A stretch of DNA of 64,000 bases from Sphingomonas sp. (GTDB lineage: Bacteria > Pseudomonadota > Alphaproteobacteria > Sphingomonadales > Sphingomonadaceae), in the NCBI RefSeq assembly GCF_019635515.1, contig NZ_JAHBZI010000001.1, forward strand, positions 2,046,001 to 2,110,000. Reading direction: 5' to 3'. The notes beneath the pieces were generated by a model. That model was not told the origin of the DNA and did not search any database. It was given only the letters and a program-made list of their open reading frames with translations. Position 1 is the first letter of the stretch; each line of letters starts with the position of its first letter. Shown here piece after piece: positions 43,165 to 50,157 of this stretch. The translations under genes were made by a program, and so were the position numbers.

Positions 43165-43248
43165 CGTCATCCCAGCGAAAGCCGGGAACCAAGATTACGG
43201 GCGATGTCACTTTTGGCTCTAGGTCCCGGCTTTCGCCGGGATGACGAA
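43165..43248. repeat. Type B intergenic inverted repeat between ftsY and yciB
   Basis: CGTCATCCCAGCGAAAGCCG at the left end mirrors CCGGCTTTCGCCGGGATGACG at the right end, with about 40 bp between. It may be transcribed as part of an ftsY-yciB message. Confidence 0.88.
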
Positions 43249-43260
43249 GATAGGAATGAA

Positions 43261-43875
43261 ATGACCGACCGCCCCGCCGCTTCGCCCGGCCTTCGCATGC
43301 TGATCGATTTCGGCCCGCTGGCGACCTTCTTCGCGGTCAACAGCCTGCTGCCCGGCGCGCCGCTGGAACGCATCTTCGCCGCCACCGCTTCGTTCATGGT
43401 GGCGATGGCCGCGGCGATGGCGCTGAGCTGGTGGAAGACCCGCCACATCTCGCCGATGCTGTGGATTTCGGGCGCGCTGGTCCTCGTGTTCGGCGGGCTG
43501 ACGCTCTATTTCCACGACCAGATTTTCATCCAGATCAAGCCGACCATCGTCTATTCGATGTTCGCGATCATCCTCGGTTACGGGCTGGTCGCGGACAAGC
43601 CGCTGCTCCAGACCCTGCTCCAGACCGCATACCCCGGGCTATCGGCCAGGGGCTGGCGGCTGCTGACGATCAACTGGACGCTGTTTTTCGTGGCGATGGC
43701 GGTGCTCAACGAAGTGATGCGCCAGATCCTGAGCTGGGATCAGTGGGTGACGTTCAAGACCTGGGCGGTGATCCCGATGACGATCGTCTTCGCGATGCTC
43801 AACGTGCCGATGCTGATGAAGCACGGGCTACAACTGGACAAACCCGAAGACGCGCCACTGCCGCCGGAGGGGTGA
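43261..43875 (+). CDS. yciB: Inner-membrane septation protein YciB/IspZ family
   Basis: 204 residues, five or six membrane helices: MLIDFGPLATFFAVNSLL, ATASFMVAMAAAMALSWW, PMLWISGALVLVFGGLTLYF, FHDQIFIQIKPTIVYSMFAI (family signature) and NWTLFFVAMAVLNEVM. The family affects septation and envelope synthesis. The start is the ATG at 43261; the earlier frame opening lies in the repeat. Immediately followed by a type A repeat. Confidence 0.9.
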   Translation: MTDRPAASPGLRMLIDFGPLATFFAVNSLLPGAPLERIFAATASFMVAMAAAMALSWWKTRHISPMLWISGALVLVFGGLTLYFHDQIFIQIKPTIVYSMFAIILGYGLVADKPLLQTLLQTAYPGLSARGWRLLTINWTLFFVAMAVLNEVMRQILSWDQWVTFKTWAVIPMTIVFAMLNVPMLMKHGLQLDKPEDAPLPPEG

Positions 43876-43878
43876 TTG

Positions 43879-44010
43879 ATCCTCCCCGGCACGGGGAGGT
43901 GGCAGCGCGAAGCGCTGACGGAGGGGGCGCTCCACGCAGCGCAGCGCATGCGGCGAGCCCCCTCCACCACCGCCTTCGGCGGCGGTCCCCCTCCCCGTTC
44001 CGGGGAGGAT
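43879..44010. repeat. Type A intergenic inverted repeat, copy 4
   Basis: Between convergent yciB and sodB. Ends are CCTCCCCGGCACGGGGAGG and CTCCCCGTTCCGGGGAGG. Inner arms are GCTGACGGAGGGGGC and GCCCCCTCCACC, with an added GCCTTCGGCGGCGG hairpin not seen in the other copies. Probably acts as a shared 3' end. Confidence 0.9.
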
Positions 44011-44017
44011 CGAAACG

Positions 44018-44641
44018 TTACCCCTCCTGATCGGCGCGGCTTACACCCTCGCCATCGAGATTCTGCGCGACGAATTCCCAGTTGATCAGGTTCGCGGTCA
44101 CCGCATCCAGATAGCCGGGCCGTGAGTTGCGGTAATCGATGTAATAGGCATGCTCCCACACATCGACGGTCAGCAGCGGCAGCATGCCTTCATGCGCCAC
44201 GGGCGAGTCGGCGTCGTGCAGCGAGGTCACCTTGAGCTTGCCGCCGTCGAGCACCAGCCAGCCCCAGCCATTGGAGAAATGCGCGGTGGATTCGGCGACG
44301 AGCTTCTTCACCAGCTCCTCCGGCGTGCCGAAGCCATCCTTGATCAGGTCGGCCAGCTTGCCCGACGGCGTCTGCTTCTCAGGGCTCAAGCTCTGCCAGT
44401 AGAAGCTATGGTTCCAGACCTGGGCGGAGTTGTTGAACAGGCCCTTGTCGCCGGTTTCCTTGGCGTGGGTGATGATCTCGCTGAGCTTGCGCCCTTCCAG
44501 CCCCTTTTCGGTCACGAAGCCGTTGGTCTTGTCGACATAGGCCTTGTGATGTTTCCCGTGATGGAATTCGAGCGTTTCCGCCGAGATGTGCGGCGCCAGC
44601 GCGTCCTTGGCATAAGGCAGCGGGGGAAGTTCGAAAGCCAT
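44018..44641 (-). CDS. sodB: Iron-type superoxide dismutase
   Basis: 207-residue Fe/Mn-family dismutase converting superoxide to peroxide and oxygen. Metal ligands fall in LEFHHGKHHKAYVDK, VWNHSFYWQSL (His) and TVDVWEHAYYIDYRNSRPGY (Asp and His). FNNSAQVWNH and HFSNGWGWLVL favour the iron type. The start is the second Met (MAFELPPLPYAKD). It is divergent from the gene at 44830, with an imperfect palindrome between them. Confidence 0.95.
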   Translation of the reverse strand: MAFELPPLPYAKDALAPHISAETLEFHHGKHHKAYVDKTNGFVTEKGLEGRKLSEIITHAKETGDKGLFNNSAQVWNHSFYWQSLSPEKQTPSGKLADLIKDGFGTPEELVKKLVAESTAHFSNGWGWLVLDGGKLKVTSLHDADSPVAHEGMLPLLTVDVWEHAYYIDYRNSRPGYLDAVTANLINWEFVAQNLDGEGVSRADQEG

Positions 44642-44739
44642 GGGAGACACTCCGGATATGATTGGACTTGGCTGCCCAACGCACCGGCCGGGCTTGCGGT
44701 CCCGCGCCTAGACCCGAAACCGCCGATCGGTCCCACAAA

Positions 44740-44763
44740 TTTCGTTGCACATGACAAACGAAA
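44740..44763. promoter_or_regulatory. Imperfect palindrome between sodB and the divergent membrane gene
   Basis: TTTCGTTGCACATGACAAAC and the following GAAA form a dyad: TTTCGTT pairs with AACGAAA, and TTG/CAA pair closer to the centre. It lies about 100 bp from the sodB start and 67 bp from the other start, so it could serve either or both. Confidence 0.4.
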
Positions 44764-44829
44764 AAACCGATCATAGACTGGGCTCTCGATCAGCGGGGCA
44801 AGCGGCTGGCGGGCAACAGGGGAGAGATC

Positions 44830-45396
44830 ATGGACAAGTTCTTCGGCAATCTGCACGCGGTGCTGGGCGCAGGATTCATCCTCGCGATCGGCATCCTCTT
44901 CGCACCTTTCTACACCGATTACGTGACGCTCGACGCCAATCACATCTTCCAGTGGCTCCACGTCTTTTTCGGCATCGTCTGGATCGGGCTGCTCTACTAC
45001 TTCAACTTCGTGCAGATCCCGACCATGCCGGCGATCCCCGCCGAGCTGAAGCCGGGCGTCACCAGATATATCGCGCCCAAGGCTCTGTTCTTCTTCCGCT
45101 GGGCCGCGTTGCTCACCGTCCTCACCGGCCTGATCCTCGCCTGGCTCTATGACGAACTGCACGAAGGGCTGGCGTTCAAGCCCGGCTATCAGCTGATCGG
45201 CGTCGGCATGTGGCTGGCGCTGGTGATGGCCGCGAACGTGTGGTTCGTGATCTGGCCGAACCAGAAGAAGGTGCTCGGCCTGGTCGAGGCGGATGACGCG
45301 GCCAAGGCCAAGGCGGCGAAAATGGCGATGATGGCCTCGCGGCTCAACGTGATGCTTTCGATCCCGATGCTGCTGGCGATGACCAACATGCATTGA
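44830..45396 (+). CDS. Integral membrane protein resembling the PuuD/urate-hydroxylase membrane domain
   Basis: 188 residues with about four membrane helices: LHAVLGAGFILAIGILFAPF, FQWLHVFFGIVWIGLLYYFN, FFFRWAALLTVLTGLILAWL, MWLALVMAANVWFVIWPNQK, plus a C-terminal MLSIPMLLAM helix. Conserved His residues (HAVLG, FQWLHV) and WPNQKKVLG match the membrane domain of proteins annotated as urate hydroxylase PuuD. The catalytic cytochrome part is missing, so I do not claim that activity. A GGGGAGAG site precedes the start. Confidence 0.75.
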   Translation: MDKFFGNLHAVLGAGFILAIGILFAPFYTDYVTLDANHIFQWLHVFFGIVWIGLLYYFNFVQIPTMPAIPAELKPGVTRYIAPKALFFFRWAALLTVLTGLILAWLYDELHEGLAFKPGYQLIGVGMWLALVMAANVWFVIWPNQKKVLGLVEADDAAKAKAAKMAMMASRLNVMLSIPMLLAMTNMH

Positions 45397-45401
45397 TCTA
45401 A

Positions 45402-45539
45402 TCCTCTCCCATTCGGGAGAGGAAAGTCGCGAAGCGGCGAAGGTGAGGGCTAGGTCGAAACGGCTGGCGACAGATCGTTTCGACCTGGCCCTTGCCCGAC
45501 CTCGCTTCGCTTGGCCACCCTCTCCCGGTGGGAGAGGAT
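45402..45539. repeat. Large inverted repeat of a third subtype
   Basis: Ends TCCTCTCCCATTCGGGAGAGGA and CTCTCCCGGTGGGAGAGGAT; inner arms GGTCGAAACG and CGTTTCGACC with a GACAGAT centre. It lies between convergent genes and shares only the design, not the sequence, of type A. Confidence 0.88.
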
Positions 45540-45540
45540 T

Positions 45541-46575
45541 TTAGCCCCCTGCCCCCAGCAGCTCGTGGCGCTTGAGCGCGTGGCGGAGCTGGTCGTAGCT
45601 CAGCCCCAGTGCTTCCGCGGTCGAGCGCTGGTTGAAGCGGTGCTCGGCCAGCGCGCGTGACAGCAATTCGCGCTCGAAACGGTTGACCCGCGTCTTGAAA
45701 TCGCTGCCGCCGTCCAACCCCGGCGCTGGCATGGGGGTTTGCTCGGGCAAAGGCGCGGCCGGCGCGGCGGGCGCCGCGCTCCCCGCCACCGCCGCCCGCG
45801 GGCGGAAGGGCGATTGAAACGGATCAATCTCGATCGCATCCACTGGCCCGGCCTGCTCCCAGCGATAGACGGCGCGCTCGACGACGTTGCGCAACTCGCG
45901 GACATTGCCGGGCCAGCTGTAATTCTCCAGCGCGTCGAGCGCGTTCGGTCCCCAGCCCGGCCAATCCTCCATGCCGATCTCGGAGGCCATGCGCCGGCCG
46001 TAGAAATCCGCCAGCACCTGCACATCGCCCTTGCGATGCCGCAGCGGCGGCAAGGTCACGACCTCGAAGCTCAACCGGTCGAGCAGATCGGCGCGGAACG
46101 TGCCTTCTTCCACGCGCTGCGGCAGATGCTCGTTGGTCGCCGCGACGATGCGGACATCGACCCGCACCGGCCGCGACGAGCCGATGCGGTGAATCTCGCC
46201 ATATTCCACCGCCCGCAACAGCCGCTCCTGCGCGCCCATCGACAGCGTGCCGAGTTCGTCGAGAAACAAGGTGCCGCGGTGCGCCTCCTCGAAACGCCCC
46301 GCCCGCGCCTTGGTCGCACCGGTGAACGCCCCCGCCTCATGCCCGAACAGCTCGGCCTCGATCAAAGTCTCGGGCAAGGCCGCGCAATTCATCACCACCA
46401 GCGGCTGATCCCAGCGCGGGCTCAGGCGGTGCAGGCGCTCGGCGACAAGCTCCTTGCCGGTGCCGCGCTCGCCAATCACCAGCACCGGGCGATCGAGTTG
46501 CGCCGCGCGGCTGGCGCGCTCCAGCGCCTCCAGAAACGGTGCCGACTGGCCGATGACGTGGGTGGTGCGCTCCAT
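45541..46575 (-). CDS. pspF: Sigma-54 enhancer-binding activator PspF
   Basis: 344-residue AAA+ activator of the phage-shock genes. No N-terminal sensory domain is present, as in PspF. It shows VLVIGERGTGKELVAERLHR (Walker A), the sigma-54 loop ELFGHEAGAFTGATKARAGR (GAFTGA intact), GTLFLDELGTLSMGAQERLL (Walker B) and ATNEHLPQRVEEGTFRADLL. A Pro/Ala-rich linker precedes a Fis-type helix-turn-helix (NQRSTAEALGLSYDQLRHAL). Divergent from the psp operon; in E. coli PspA inhibits it directly. Start set at MERTTHVIG. Confidence 0.94.
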   Translation of the reverse strand: MERTTHVIGQSAPFLEALERASRAAQLDRPVLVIGERGTGKELVAERLHRLSPRWDQPLVVMNCAALPETLIEAELFGHEAGAFTGATKARAGRFEEAHRGTLFLDELGTLSMGAQERLLRAVEYGEIHRIGSSRPVRVDVRIVAATNEHLPQRVEEGTFRADLLDRLSFEVVTLPPLRHRKGDVQVLADFYGRRMASEIGMEDWPGWGPNALDALENYSWPGNVRELRNVVERAVYRWEQAGPVDAIEIDPFQSPFRPRAAVAGSAAPAAPAAPLPEQTPMPAPGLDGGSDFKTRVNRFERELLSRALAEHRFNQRSTAEALGLSYDQLRHALKRHELLGAGG

Positions 46576-46677
46576 GGCCGAACCCTTGGCGAATTTTCCC
46601 AATAGTTGGCAAGCTATAAAATCCGCCTGAACCCCCTGTGAACGGCAAAAATGGCGGAAAACCGTGGGTTTCACAAA

Positions 46678-46694
46678 TTGGCACGGCTTATGCT
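46678..46694 (+). promoter_or_regulatory. Sigma-54 (-24/-12) promoter of the psp operon
   Basis: TTGGCACGGCTTATGCT contains the required GG (46680-46681) and GC (46692-46693) separated by exactly 10 nt and matches TGGCACG-N4-TTGCW closely. It reads toward pspA, with pspF divergent on the other side, the arrangement expected for PspF control. PspF enhancer sites should lie in 46576-46670. Confidence 0.85.
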
Positions 46695-46752
46695 GAGTAT
46701 CAGGCAAGCCCGGCAACGGGCCAACGAAAAGCCAAGGTTCAGGGAATTCAAC

Positions 46753-46863
46753 ATGACTTACGCCAACAACAATTTTCGCAGCGCAGTGTTCGCCGTCTCG
46801 TTCGCCCTGCTCAGCAGCGTCCTGCTGGTCGCGGGCACCGTCTCGGCTCCGCTGGTCGCTTGA
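46753..46863 (+). CDS. 36-aa membrane mini-protein, first gene after the psp promoter
   Basis: MTYANNNFRSAVFAVSFALL continues SSVLLVAGTVSAPLVA, a short polar head and one hydrophobic helix. A GGGAATT sequence lies before the ATG. It is the first frame on the sigma-54 transcript, 59 bp after the promoter and 97 bp before pspA. No family recognised; it could be a signal-peptide-like secreted peptide or a membrane regulator of Psp. Confidence 0.65.
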   Translation: MTYANNNFRSAVFAVSFALLSSVLLVAGTVSAPLVA

Positions 46864-46960
46864 CCCCGTCTACCGCTTCCCCGCCCCGGGGAGCGGAACA
46901 GCCGGGAGGGTGTCCCCCTAGGCCCTCCCGGCGACCCCATCACCCGAAGGAGTTTTGATT

Positions 46961-47629
46961 ATGGGTATCTTCTCTCGAACCCGCGACATCATCGCCGCGA
47001 ACGTCACCGATCTTCTCGACAAGGCCGAAGACCCGGCGAAGATGATCCGCATGATCATCCTCGAGATGGAGGAGACCCTGGTCGAAGTCCGCGCTTCCGC
47101 GGCCCGCACCATCGCCGATCAGAAGGAAATGCGCCGCCACATCACGAAGCTCGAAGGGCTTCAGGCGAGCTGGACCGAGAAGGCCGAGCTGGCGCTGTCG
47201 AAGGGCCGCGAGGACCTCGCCAAGGCCGCCCTGGTCGAAAAGCAGAAGGCCGCCGACATGTGCGAGCAGCTGACGGCCGAGATCGCGGTACTCGATGAAG
47301 CGCTCAAGGCTTCGGAAGAGGACATCACCAAGCTCCAGACCAAGCTGCGCGAGGCGCGCACCCGTCAGAACTCGGTGGTCGCCCGTCTCGAGAGCGCCAA
47401 CAACCGCACCCGTCTTCGCGAGATGACCAACGGTTCGAAGATGCAGGACGCCTTCTCACGCTTCGATGTGCTGGAGCGCCGGGTCGATTTCGCCGAAGGC
47501 CGTGCCGAAGCCGCCGGCCTGGGCGCGATCCCCAAGACGCTTGAGGAGGAGATCGCCGAGCTCAAGGCGAACGACAAGGTCGAGGCCGAGCTCGAAGCCC
47601 TGAAGAAGCGCGTCGGCAAGGGAGTCTGA
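46961..47629 (+). CDS. pspA: Phage shock protein A
   Basis: 222-residue peripheral membrane protein of the PspA/ESCRT-III superfamily, which stabilises damaged inner membrane and inhibits PspF. MGIFSRTRDIIAANVTDLLD (amphipathic helix 0), AEDPAKMIRMIILEMEETLV, a long coiled coil (about 30-180) and a conserved MQDAFSRFDVLERRVDFAEG segment are all present. Start set at the second in-frame ATG, after a GAAGGAG site. Confidence 0.96.
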   Translation: MGIFSRTRDIIAANVTDLLDKAEDPAKMIRMIILEMEETLVEVRASAARTIADQKEMRRHITKLEGLQASWTEKAELALSKGREDLAKAALVEKQKAADMCEQLTAEIAVLDEALKASEEDITKLQTKLREARTRQNSVVARLESANNRTRLREMTNGSKMQDAFSRFDVLERRVDFAEGRAEAAGLGAIPKTLEEEIAELKANDKVEAELEALKKRVGKGV

Positions 47630-47633
47630 TCCG

Positions 47634-47903
47634 ATGGAGGACATATTCATCCCGCTGATCGCGATCGGATGTATCTTCATCGGGCTGCCCTGGCTGATCT
47701 TCCACTACGTCACCAAGTGGAAGACGATCGGCTCGATCACGGGCGAGGACGAGAAGCTCCTCGACGAGCTCCACTACGTCGCCCGCCAGCTCGAAGAGCG
47801 GCTGCTCACCGTCGAACGCATCATCGCCGCCGACAACCCCGATTTCCGGCCGCTGCGCCCCGAGCGCAGCGAGACCGAATATGATCTCTCAAGGAGGAAT
47901 TGA
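47634..47903 (+). CDS. pspB: Phage shock protein B
   Basis: 89-residue inner-membrane co-sensor that with PspC draws PspA to the membrane. One N-terminal helix (IFIPLIAIGCIFIGLPWLIF) is followed by a coiled coil ending LEERLLTVERIIAADNPDFR, the family signature equivalent to the RERIxxLExILDxxHPxW motif of E. coli PspB. It lies 4 bp after pspA. The same motif recurs in four downstream genes. Confidence 0.95.
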   Translation: MEDIFIPLIAIGCIFIGLPWLIFHYVTKWKTIGSITGEDEKLLDELHYVARQLEERLLTVERIIAADNPDFRPLRPERSETEYDLSRRN

Positions 47904-47904
47904 G

Positions 47905-48279
47905 ATGTCGAGCCGTACCAAGTTCTACCTGGACAAGCAGAATGGCAAGATCATGGGCGTCTGCTCGGGTCTGGCCGACTATACCGGGATTGAAGCGATC
48001 TGGCTGCGCGTCGGCATGGTCGTCCTCGCGCTCTCGACCAGCGGCACGGTGGTGCTCGGCTACCTGCTGGTCGCCTGGCTGGCGCCGAACAAGCCCTTCG
48101 GCCTCTACGAGGGGCCCGAGGAGGAGAAGTTCTGGCAGGGCGTGCGCAGCAATCCCAAGCGCACCACCAGCGAGGTCCGCTCCAAGTTCCGCGACATCGA
48201 TCGCCGCCTGGCCGATATCGAGATGTATTATACGAGCCGCAACACGCGTCTCGCCGACGAGATCGACAGCCTGCGCTAA
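47905..48279 (+). CDS. pspC: Phage shock protein C
   Basis: 124 residues: a PspC domain with KFYLDKQNGKIMGVCSGLAD, YTGIEAIWLRVGMVVLALS and a membrane helix GTVVLGYLLVAWLAP. A C-terminal cytosolic helix follows (SKFRDIDRRLADIEMYYTSR, RLADEIDSLR). It is the expected membrane partner of PspB and receptor for PspA. AAGGAGGAATTGAG gives a strong site at 47905; its start follows the pspB stop by 1 bp. Confidence 0.95.
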   Translation: MSSRTKFYLDKQNGKIMGVCSGLADYTGIEAIWLRVGMVVLALSTSGTVVLGYLLVAWLAPNKPFGLYEGPEEEKFWQGVRSNPKRTTSEVRSKFRDIDRRLADIEMYYTSRNTRLADEIDSLR

Positions 48280-48306
48280 GGCGCTGGCTCGAAAGGGAGG
48301 AAGACC

Positions 48307-48594
48307 ATGAGCAGCGGACAGATTTTCGTTCTCGGCATCATCGCCCTGTCGACGCTCGGCTGGCTGGTGAACAATTGGATCCGCGCCAAGCACGGCTATG
48401 CGCTGGAAGACGAGTGGAAGGGCAAGACCGCCAAGGGCGACCCCGATGCCGACCGCAAGATCGGCCTGCTGTCTACCGAAAATGAGCGCCTGACCGGCCA
48501 GATCTCGCGGCTCGAAGAGCGGATCGCGGTGCTCGAACGGATCGCCACCGACCCCGCCGAGCGCACCGCCCGCGAAATCGACGCGCTGCGCTGA
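48307..48594 (+). CDS. PspB-like membrane/coiled-coil protein 1
   Basis: 95 residues: an N-terminal membrane helix (GQIFVLGIIALSTLGWLVNN), a polar loop (HGYALEDEWKGKT...DPDAD) and a coiled coil RLEERIAVLERIATDPAERT ending IDALR. The ER-I-x-x-LERI core matches PspB. It has its own GGGAGGAAG site and follows pspC by 27 bp, so it is on the psp transcript. It is not a PspB duplicate end to end, since the loop is longer and different. Confidence 0.85.
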   Translation: MSSGQIFVLGIIALSTLGWLVNNWIRAKHGYALEDEWKGKTAKGDPDADRKIGLLSTENERLTGQISRLEERIAVLERIATDPAERTAREIDALR

Positions 48595-48611
48595 ACCCGA
48601 AGGAAGAGAGA

Positions 48612-48878
48612 ATGATTTCGCCTGTCCTCATTCCGATCCTCGGCATCTCCTGCGGGCTGCTCGCCATCATCGGCGGCGTGTTCCTCAAGCCCTGGTTCGC
48701 GCTGCAGCAGCGCAAGATGGAGCTCGAAGCGCAGATGGTCGCGGAGAAGGCCGCCCAATATGCCGCTCAGACCGAACGGCTCGAACAGCGGGTCCAGGTT
48801 CTCGAACGGATCATCACCGATCGCGGGGCGAACCTCGCGGAAGAAATCGAAAAGCTGCGCGACGCGCCGCTCAACTGA
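48612..48878 (+). CDS. PspB-like membrane/coiled-coil protein 2
   Basis: 88 residues: membrane helix (VLIPILGISCGLLAIIGGVF), then KPWFALQQRKMELEAQMVAE, a long charged coiled coil, and RLEQRVQVLERIITDRGANL followed by EEIEKLRD. The E/QRVQVLERIITD block is the closest of the set to that of protein 4 (ERVQVLERVITD at 49076-49351). It is 17 bp after protein 1, with a GGAAGAGAG site. Confidence 0.85.
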   Translation: MISPVLIPILGISCGLLAIIGGVFLKPWFALQQRKMELEAQMVAEKAAQYAAQTERLEQRVQVLERIITDRGANLAEEIEKLRDAPLN

Positions 48879-48919
48879 CTACCGCCGCGTCAAGCGCGGC
48901 AGAACAAGGAAGTAGTAAA

Positions 48920-49042
48920 ATGATCATCGTCGTGCTCGCAGTGTTTGTCGCACTGTGCGGGGGAGGTATTGCCCTCGCGGAAATGCGGGACCGCCCCGTC
49001 CGCCGCGCGCTTCGCGCCGCCGAGGCAGCCTCGCAGAATTAA
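48920..49042 (+). CDS. 40-aa membrane protein within the psp operon
   Basis: MIIVVLAVFVALCGGGIALA forms one membrane helix; a basic tail EMRDRPVRRALRAAEAASQN follows. It lacks the PspB coiled coil. It has an AAGGAAG site 7 nt before the ATG and spacing consistent with its neighbours (41 bp and 33 bp), so I judge it to be translated. No family recognised. Confidence 0.68.
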   Translation: MIIVVLAVFVALCGGGIALAEMRDRPVRRALRAAEAASQN

Positions 49043-49075
49043 CGCCGCAAGGCGCGTCAAAGGGAGTTTGATGCA

Positions 49076-49351
49076 ATGAATCCGTTCGAAATGGTTGTCG
49101 CAATCGTCGTGATCGCCACGATCGGCAGCGTCCTCAAGGCGCGCTACGGCATTCACAAGGATAAATGGGGCAACGAGACGTATCGCGGCGGCACCGCCGA
49201 TGCCGCGACCAGCGCCGAGAATGCCCGGCTCAAGGATGAGGTGCGCGGTCTCAAGGAGCGCGTCCAGGTTCTCGAGCGCGTGATCACCGACACCAACGAC
49301 AGCAGCGCCCGTCTCGATCGCGAGATCGAATCGCTGCGCGACAAGAAATAA
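49076..49351 (+). CDS. PspB-like membrane/coiled-coil protein 4
   Basis: 91 residues: membrane helix (FEMVVAIVVIATIGSVLKAR), the loop YGIHKDKWGNETYRGGTADA, then coiled coil NARLKDEVRGLKERVQVLER followed by VITDTNDSSARLDREIESLR. The loop HKDKWGNE resembles HGYALEDEWKGK of protein 1, suggesting shared descent. AGGGAG site upstream. Confidence 0.85.
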   Translation: MNPFEMVVAIVVIATIGSVLKARYGIHKDKWGNETYRGGTADAATSAENARLKDEVRGLKERVQVLERVITDTNDSSARLDREIESLRDKK

Positions 49352-49373
49352 CCTCTGACCAGGGAGGAATGAC

Positions 49374-49625
49374 GTGACCTACGATCCCAATCTCTACATC
49401 ACGCTCGCCGTCTCGGGCCTGGCCGGCCTCGGCATGGTGACCATGGCCAGCCTCTCCGGCTGGCGCGGCTGGCTGGCCCTCAAGCGCCAGGAACTGGCCG
49501 ACCGTCATACGGCGGAAACCCAGCCCGGCCCGGCCGGCCCGTCTATCGCCTCGCGCATCGAGGTCGCCGATCTGAAGGAGCGCATCCGCAAGCTCGAAGC
49601 CATCGCCGCGGGTGTGGATCTCTGA
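49374..49625 (+). CDS. PspB-like membrane/coiled-coil protein 5
   Basis: 83 residues from a GTG start (an overlapping ATG is out of frame) with GGGAGGAA upstream. Membrane helix YITLAVSGLAGLGMVTMASL, a basic stretch (SGWRGWLALKRQELADRH), a Pro/Gly loop, and IEVADLKERIRKLEAIAAGV at the C-terminus, the shortest coil of the set. It ends the operon 3 bp before a type B repeat. Confidence 0.82.
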   Translation: MTYDPNLYITLAVSGLAGLGMVTMASLSGWRGWLALKRQELADRHTAETQPGPAGPSIASRIEVADLKERIRKLEAIAAGVDL

Positions 49626-49627
49626 AG

Positions 49628-49708
49628 CCGTCGCCCCAGCGAAAGCTGGGGTCTCGCGCCGCGAGGGAGAAAGTGCGCGCGAGAACCCAGCTTTCGCTGG
49701 GATGACGG
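49628..49708. repeat. Type B intergenic inverted repeat after the psp operon
   Basis: GTCGCCCCAGCGAAAGCTGG at the left and CCAGCTTTCGCTGGGATGACG at the right, with a GCGCGCGAG middle. It probably provides the 3' end of the psp transcript ahead of sufE. Confidence 0.88.
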
Positions 49709-49743
49709 TTGGAAAGCGGAGCGAGCGCGCTATAGCCCGCCCC

Positions 49744-50148
49744 ATGACGACCCTAAGCGATCTCCAGGACGAGTATGAATTCCTCGAAGCCGATGATCGC
49801 TATCGCCTGCTGATCGATCTGGGCCGGGCGCTGGAACCGATGCCCGAGCCGCTCAAGACCGACGCCACGCTGGTTCGCGGCTGTTCGGCGGCGGTATGGG
49901 TCTATCCCACCGTCCGTGACGATGGCCGGCTCCATTTCCTTGCGGATTCGAACGCGGCGATCACCAAGGGCATCATCGCCCTCGTCCTGCTCACGGTGCA
50001 GGATCGCACGCCGGCCGAGATTCTGGCGATCGACATCCCGGCCGCCCTCGTCCCGTTCGAGCTGAGCAACCAGCTCAGCTCGAACCGTACCCAGGGCATC
50101 CCCAACATGATCGCCTTGATCCGCGAGACCGCCGCGCGCTACACCTGA
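49744..50148 (+). CDS. sufE: SufE cysteine-desulfurase activator
   Basis: 134 residues. SufE accepts sulfur from SufS during Fe-S cluster assembly. TLSDLQDEYEFLEADDRYRL, DLGRALEPMPEPLKTDATLV and the acceptor cysteine Cys47 in RGCSAAVWVYP are typical, as is PFELSNQLSSNRTQGIPNMI near the C-terminus. The start is the ATG at 49744; earlier codons read through the repeat. No other suf genes are nearby. Convergent with the next gene. Confidence 0.94.
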   Translation: MTTLSDLQDEYEFLEADDRYRLLIDLGRALEPMPEPLKTDATLVRGCSAAVWVYPTVRDDGRLHFLADSNAAITKGIIALVLLTVQDRTPAEILAIDIPAALVPFELSNQLSSNRTQGIPNMIALIRETAARYT

Positions 50149-50157
50149 GCGCCGCGC

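Noticed and set aside
44830..45396. Full-length urate hydroxylase PuuD
   Set aside because: Only the membrane domain is matched; no cytochrome c-type CXXCH is present, so enzyme activity should not be assumed.
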